DNA of 8,557 nucleotides from Desulfonatronospira sp. (GTDB lineage: Bacteria; Desulfobacterota; Desulfovibrionia; Desulfovibrionales; Desulfonatronovibrionaceae): assembly GCA_007127015.1 (NCBI GenBank), contig SLAE01000020.1, positions 1 through 8,557 of the forward strand, written 5' to 3'. Within the stretch, counting starts at the first letter, position 1. Every line of letters begins with the position of its first letter. This document shows, piece by piece, positions 5,690 through 8,557 of the stretch. The notes under the pieces are model-generated. The model saw nothing but the letters and a program-made list of their open reading frames with translations, did no database searches and was not told where the DNA came from. A program made the position numbers and the translations under genes.

Positions 5690-6580
5690 ATGCGAATAAC
5701 CTGTCCCAAGTGCAATTTCGAGCAGGATGTGCCTGATGAGAAGATTCCATCTCAGGCTCAGAAGGCAACCTGCCCCAGATGCAAGCAAAAATTTCAGTTC
5801 CGCGAAGTAGAGGAAAAGGACGGTTTTATCCTGGAAGAAGAATCTGCTCAGGCCGCCGGTGCCGAATCAGGCGATAAGAGCGCGTCCGCATCCAGGAAAG
5901 AAGAAGCTGAAGATAAAAATCTCTGGGCTACTCTTGAAGACATGGGCGATTCCGAACAAACCTCTGGAAAACCCGGAAAGGAAGAAGAAAGCTCTGCCTC
6001 TCCCTGGGAAGACCTGCAGCAGTACGGCTTTTTTCCGGGGTTTTTTGAGACAGTCAAGAGAATAATGCTCGCGCCCAGCGCGTTCTTCAGCCGCATGCTG
6101 CCAGGCGGTCTGGGCATGCCTCTTGGTTTTTTTCTTCTCGTATCCGTCATTCAGATGCTGGCCACCTTCATGTGGAACATGATTGGAATTTTTCCGGTCA
6201 CTGCCCAGCACAGTGCTCCGGGCATGGGCATAGGCATGATGGGTGCCGGTTCGGTAATGATACTTATTCTGTATCCGATTATGATGGCCGCCTGGATTTT
6301 TGTGGCCGCAGGGATCACCCATATTTTTCTCTTGGCTTTTCAGGCCGGAAGAGCAGGCTTTGAGGGCACTTTCCGGGCCACGGCCTATGGAAGCGCGCCC
6401 ATGCTTCTGGGTGTTCTGCCCGTCCTCGGGCCGTTTATCGGTGCTGTCTGGTCACTGGTGGTGACAGTAATAGGCTACAAGTTTATTCACGGCACCAGTT
6501 TTACCCGGGTGATTCTGGCCTTGATCACTCCGGTGCTGCTGCTCGCGCTGATGGCCGCGCTGATGATGTCACCCAGATAA
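5690..6580 (+). CDS. Zinc-ribbon (MJ0042-type) and Yip1-like membrane protein, function unknown
   Basis: Function not recognised. The 296-residue product has three parts. Residues 1-37 are an MJ0042-type zinc ribbon: C5-x2-C8 and C28-x2-C31, with a VPDEKIP turn between, so it probably binds one zinc. Residues 38-112 are a charged low-complexity linker rich in Glu, Ser, Ala and Lys, probably disordered. Residues 113-296 resemble the Yip1 family: FFETVKRIMLAPSAFF (118-133) leads into hydrophobic segments at about 143-166, 186-216, 236-263 and 273-293. The hydrophobic part is rich in Met and Gly (PGMGIGMMGAG, 177-187). No signal peptide is seen, so the ribbon is probably cytoplasmic. The ATG follows AAGGA (5678-5682) at seven bases. 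ahbC starts 23 bases downstream, so the two genes probably share a transcript. A scaffold or sensing role is only a guess. Confidence 0.85.
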   Translation: MRITCPKCNFEQDVPDEKIPSQAQKATCPRCKQKFQFREVEEKDGFILEEESAQAAGAESGDKSASASRKEEAEDKNLWATLEDMGDSEQTSGKPGKEEESSASPWEDLQQYGFFPGFFETVKRIMLAPSAFFSRMLPGGLGMPLGFFLLVSVIQMLATFMWNMIGIFPVTAQHSAPGMGIGMMGAGSVMILILYPIMMAAWIFVAAGITHIFLLAFQAGRAGFEGTFRATAYGSAPMLLGVLPVLGPFIGAVWSLVVTVIGYKFIHGTSFTRVILALITPVLLLALMAALMMSPR

Positions 6581-6603
6581 AGATTCAATTATAAGGATTC
6601 GCG

Positions 6604-7785
6604 ATGATTGGAATATCCAAACTTTACTGCGGGGCTGTGGAAGCCTCCGACGCTTTGCGTTACGGCCGCGAGGCCAAAAAACTGCCTTCGCATTTGCTGC
6701 AGTTTTCCAAAGATAAAAAACCTGTGGTTGTCTGGAACATGACCAGGCGCTGCAACCTGAAATGCGTACACTGCTATGCCCAGGCCAGGGATCTTCAGGG
6801 ACAGGACGAGATCGGAACCGAACAGGCCAGGGCTGTCATCGCCGATCTGGCAGCTTACGGTGCGCCGGTCATGCTCTTTTCCGGCGGAGAGCCCCTGGTA
6901 CGCCAGGATCTGACCGAGCTGGCCAGCCACGCGGTCAATCTGGGCATGCGTGCGGTCATTTCCACCAACGGGACATTGATCACCAAAACCAGGGCCCGTG
7001 AACTAAAGGCAGTGGGCCTGTCCTACGTGGGCATTTCCATCGACGGCGGACCGGAAGTGCATGACAGGTTCCGGGGAGTCCCCGGATCATTCGCAAAGGC
7101 CATGGAAGGGGTTGAGAACTGTCAGGCGGAAGGTCTGAAAGTGGGACTTCGCTTCACCGTGAACAAACGAAACGTGGGTGAAGTCAGCCGCATCTTCAAG
7201 CTTTTAAGGGACATGGAAATTCCCCGGGTCTGCTTTTACCACCTCGTTTATTCCGGCAGAGGCTCGGAACTCATGAATGAAGACCTGGATCATCAAGCCA
7301 CCCGCCGGCTGGTGGATCTGATCCTGGATGAAACTAGAGCCCTTTTTGAGGCTGGAATGCCCAAGGAAGTCCTGACTGTGGACAATCACGCCGATGGACC
7401 GTACATATATCTGCGACTGCTGAAAGAAGATCCTGAAAGAGCTGAAGAGGTGTTCAAACTTCTGCAGTTCAACGAAGGGAACAATTCCGGCCGGGGCATA
7501 GGATGTATTTCCTGGGACGGCAGTGTCCATCCAGATCAGTTCTGGCGGCAGCATATCTTCGGCAATGTCCTTAAGCGCCCTTTTTCCAGAATCTGGGAGG
7601 ACGATTCAATAGAGCTGCTGTCCAGGCTCAAGGATAAGAAAAAATACGTGCGGGGCAGATGTGCCGCATGCCGCTTTTTAAACGTATGCGCAGGAAATTT
7701 CAGGGCCAGGGCCGAAGCCTTCCATGGAGACGTCTGGGCCGAGGATCCGGCCTGTTATCTGACTGAAGAGGAAATCAGGGCCTGA
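6604..7785 (+). CDS. ahbC: Radical SAM 12,18-didecarboxysiroheme deacetylase (AhbC)
   Basis: In the siroheme-dependent pathway of sulfate reducers and archaea, AhbC removes the two acetate side chains of 12,18-didecarboxysiroheme to give Fe-coproporphyrin III, which AhbD then converts to haem b. The 393-residue product has the radical SAM cluster motif C50-x3-C54-x2-C57 followed by Tyr, and SGGEP (93-97) for SAM binding. STNGT (120-124) and GISIDG (143-148) are typical later strands. The C-terminal half has Cys301, the CAAC pair 353/356, Cys362 and Cys384, a SPASM-like set for an auxiliary iron-sulfur cluster. The segments DNHADGPYIYL (260-270) and GCISWDGSVHPDQFW (300-314), and the hemB neighbour, favour AhbC over AhbD or NirJ, which are close relatives. 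The ATG follows AAGGA (6593-6597) at six bases. The enzyme should be oxygen-sensitive. Confidence 0.87.
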   Translation: MIGISKLYCGAVEASDALRYGREAKKLPSHLLQFSKDKKPVVVWNMTRRCNLKCVHCYAQARDLQGQDEIGTEQARAVIADLAAYGAPVMLFSGGEPLVRQDLTELASHAVNLGMRAVISTNGTLITKTRARELKAVGLSYVGISIDGGPEVHDRFRGVPGSFAKAMEGVENCQAEGLKVGLRFTVNKRNVGEVSRIFKLLRDMEIPRVCFYHLVYSGRGSELMNEDLDHQATRRLVDLILDETRALFEAGMPKEVLTVDNHADGPYIYLRLLKEDPERAEEVFKLLQFNEGNNSGRGIGCISWDGSVHPDQFWRQHIFGNVLKRPFSRIWEDDSIELLSRLKDKKKYVRGRCAACRFLNVCAGNFRARAEAFHGDVWAEDPACYLTEEEIRA

Positions 7786-7863
7786 GTTGAGCTTGCGGAG
7801 CCTGAAGCTTTCCACGTCCGAATTAATGTCAGGTCAATGTATTTACACACTCAGGAGAATCAA
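7786..7863 (+). other. 78-base spacer between ahbC and hemB
   Basis: No gene. A weak inverted repeat AGCTT (7790-7794)/AAGCT (7805-7809) encloses ten bases but has no T run after it, so it is not a convincing terminator. The rest is AT-rich around 7821-7850 and ends in the hemB ribosome site AGGAG (7853-7857). An internal promoter is possible but no pair of boxes stands out. Read-through from ahbC to hemB is the simplest reading. Confidence 0.4.
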
Positions 7864-7866
7864 TTG
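7853..7866 (+). promoter_or_regulatory. Ribosome binding site and TTG start of hemB
   Basis: AGGAG (7853-7857) lies six bases before TTG (7864-7866). This start gives the N-terminus LHKFHRGRRLR, the usual distance from the conserved RGRRLR. An in-frame ATG at 7837 would add nine residues, but it has only AGG three bases upstream and would put the good site inside the coding sequence. Confidence 0.7.
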
Positions 7867-8557
7867 CACAAATTTCACCGCGGACGGAGACTGCGCAGTT
7901 CCTCAGGCATCAGGGATCTGATCCGTGAAACCGGTATCCGGGCAAGTGACCTGGTGCAGCCCTATTTTGTCCTGGAAAGTCATGATGAAAACATTTTAAA
8001 GCCCATAGCCTCCATGCCCGGACAGAGCCAGCTGGGACTTGGACGCCTCCTGGAGGTCATTTCCGGTGACGTTGATCTGGGCTTGAGAAACCTTATCCTT
8101 TTCGGCATACCCGCACATAAAGACAGCCGGGCCAGCGCCGCTTATGCCGAAAACGGCATTATCCAGCAGGCGGTGCAAAGGATCAAGAAGCGCTTCCCTG
8201 AGCTGGTGGTCATTACCGATGTATGCCTTTGCGAATACATGGATCACGGACATTGCGGAATCATCCGTGACAGTGAAGTGAAAAATGATCCCAGCCTGGA
8301 ACTTCTGGCCAGAACCGCTTTGTCACATGCCCTGTCCGGAGCGGACATCGTAGCTCCGTCAGACATGATGGACGGCCGCGTCCTGGCTGTCAGAGAGGCT
8401 CTGGATGCCAACGGACACAGCGGACTGCCGGTCATGTCCTACGCGGTCAAATACGCTTCGGCATACTACGGTCCATTCAGGGATGCCGCCCAGAGTACAC
8501 CCGCCTTTGGAGACAGAAAAACCTATCAGATGGACCCGGCCAATGCCCGGGAAGCCA
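7864..8557 (+). CDS. hemB: Delta-aminolevulinic acid dehydratase (porphobilinogen synthase), 3' end outside window
   Basis: Condenses two 5-aminolevulinates to porphobilinogen, the first shared pyrrole of siroheme, haem and corrinoids; cytosolic, usually octameric. The frame is open from TTG 7864 to the window end: 231 codons of an expected 325-330, without a stop. Motifs: RGRRLR (6-11), VQPYFV (31-36), SMPG (50-53), DVCLCEYMDHGHCG (119-132), APSDMMDGR (164-172) and SYAVKYAS (192-199). Lys196 matches the first Schiff-base lysine, followed by AFGDRKTYQMDPANARE (214-230). Cys121, Cys123 and Cys131 mark the zinc-dependent active-site type rather than the Mg type. The second Schiff-base lysine lies beyond the window. 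After SMPG the sequence reads QSQLGLG, where an Arg at the fourth position is common. It sits 78 bases after ahbC, consistent with a shared tetrapyrrole operon. Confidence 0.96.
   Translation, partial: MHKFHRGRRLRSSSGIRDLIRETGIRASDLVQPYFVLESHDENILKPIASMPGQSQLGLGRLLEVISGDVDLGLRNLILFGIPAHKDSRASAAYAENGIIQQAVQRIKKRFPELVVITDVCLCEYMDHGHCGIIRDSEVKNDPSLELLARTALSHALSGADIVAPSDMMDGRVLAVREALDANGHSGLPVMSYAVKYASAYYGPFRDAAQSTPAFGDRKTYQMDPANAREA

Noticed and set aside
5859..6065. Small plus-strand open frame inside the zinc-ribbon gene linker
   Set aside because: Out-of-frame overlap within a charged low-complexity region; such composition readily gives spurious open frames, and no family features are seen.
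1..8557. Mobile element, defence system, prophage or CRISPR content
   Set aside because: Every stretch is accounted for by housekeeping genes in one direction; no transposase, integrase, repeat array or composition break is visible.

Overview
The window is a stretch of conserved chromosomal core genes, all on the + strand. It most likely comes from a sulfate-reducing bacterium of the Desulfovibrionales (Desulfobacterota, the former Deltaproteobacteria). This rests on the gene order pyrH-frr-uppS-cdsA-dxr-rseP-tsaB and on a radical SAM gene that reads as AhbC (siroheme-dependent haem synthesis) directly before hemB. That pairing matches what I remember of Desulfovibrio vulgaris. The genus is inferred, not seen. 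There is no mobile element, CRISPR array, rRNA or tRNA.

Layout. (1) Bases 1-5494 hold a tight gene train: the 3' part of pyrH (UMP kinase), frr (ribosome recycling factor), uppS (undecaprenyl diphosphate synthase), cdsA (CDP-diacylglycerol synthase), dxr (DXP reductoisomerase), rseP (site-2 protease) and tsaB (t6A tRNA modification partner). Spacings run from a 20-base overlap to 17 bases, so one operon is likely. (2) Bases 5495-5689 are a 195-base non-coding gap. It has candidate sigma-70-like promoters and two near-identical 13-base near-palindromes centred 42 bases apart. (3) Bases 5690-8557 hold a second group: an uncharacterised zinc-ribbon/Yip1-like membrane protein, ahbC, and hemB cut off by the window end.

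How they work together. The first group joins nucleotide supply (PyrH), ribosome recycling (Frr) and tRNA modification (TsaB) to envelope building. Dxr makes MEP on the way to IPP/DMAPP, UppS turns IPP into the C55 lipid carrier, CdsA activates phosphatidate for phospholipids, and RseP cuts membrane proteins. The second group concerns tetrapyrroles: HemB makes porphobilinogen, and AhbC catalyses the late deacetylation step from didecarboxysiroheme to Fe-coproporphyrin III. The Yip1-like protein has no known role there.

Points of annotation: uppS appears to start at a CTG (969), 36 bases before the first ATG, and only the longer form restores the conserved HIAII segment. dxr and hemB appear to start at TTG. 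hemB runs off the window without a stop codon. I found no clearly novel system. The best leads are the repeat pair in the 5495-5689 gap and the unassigned membrane protein it precedes.
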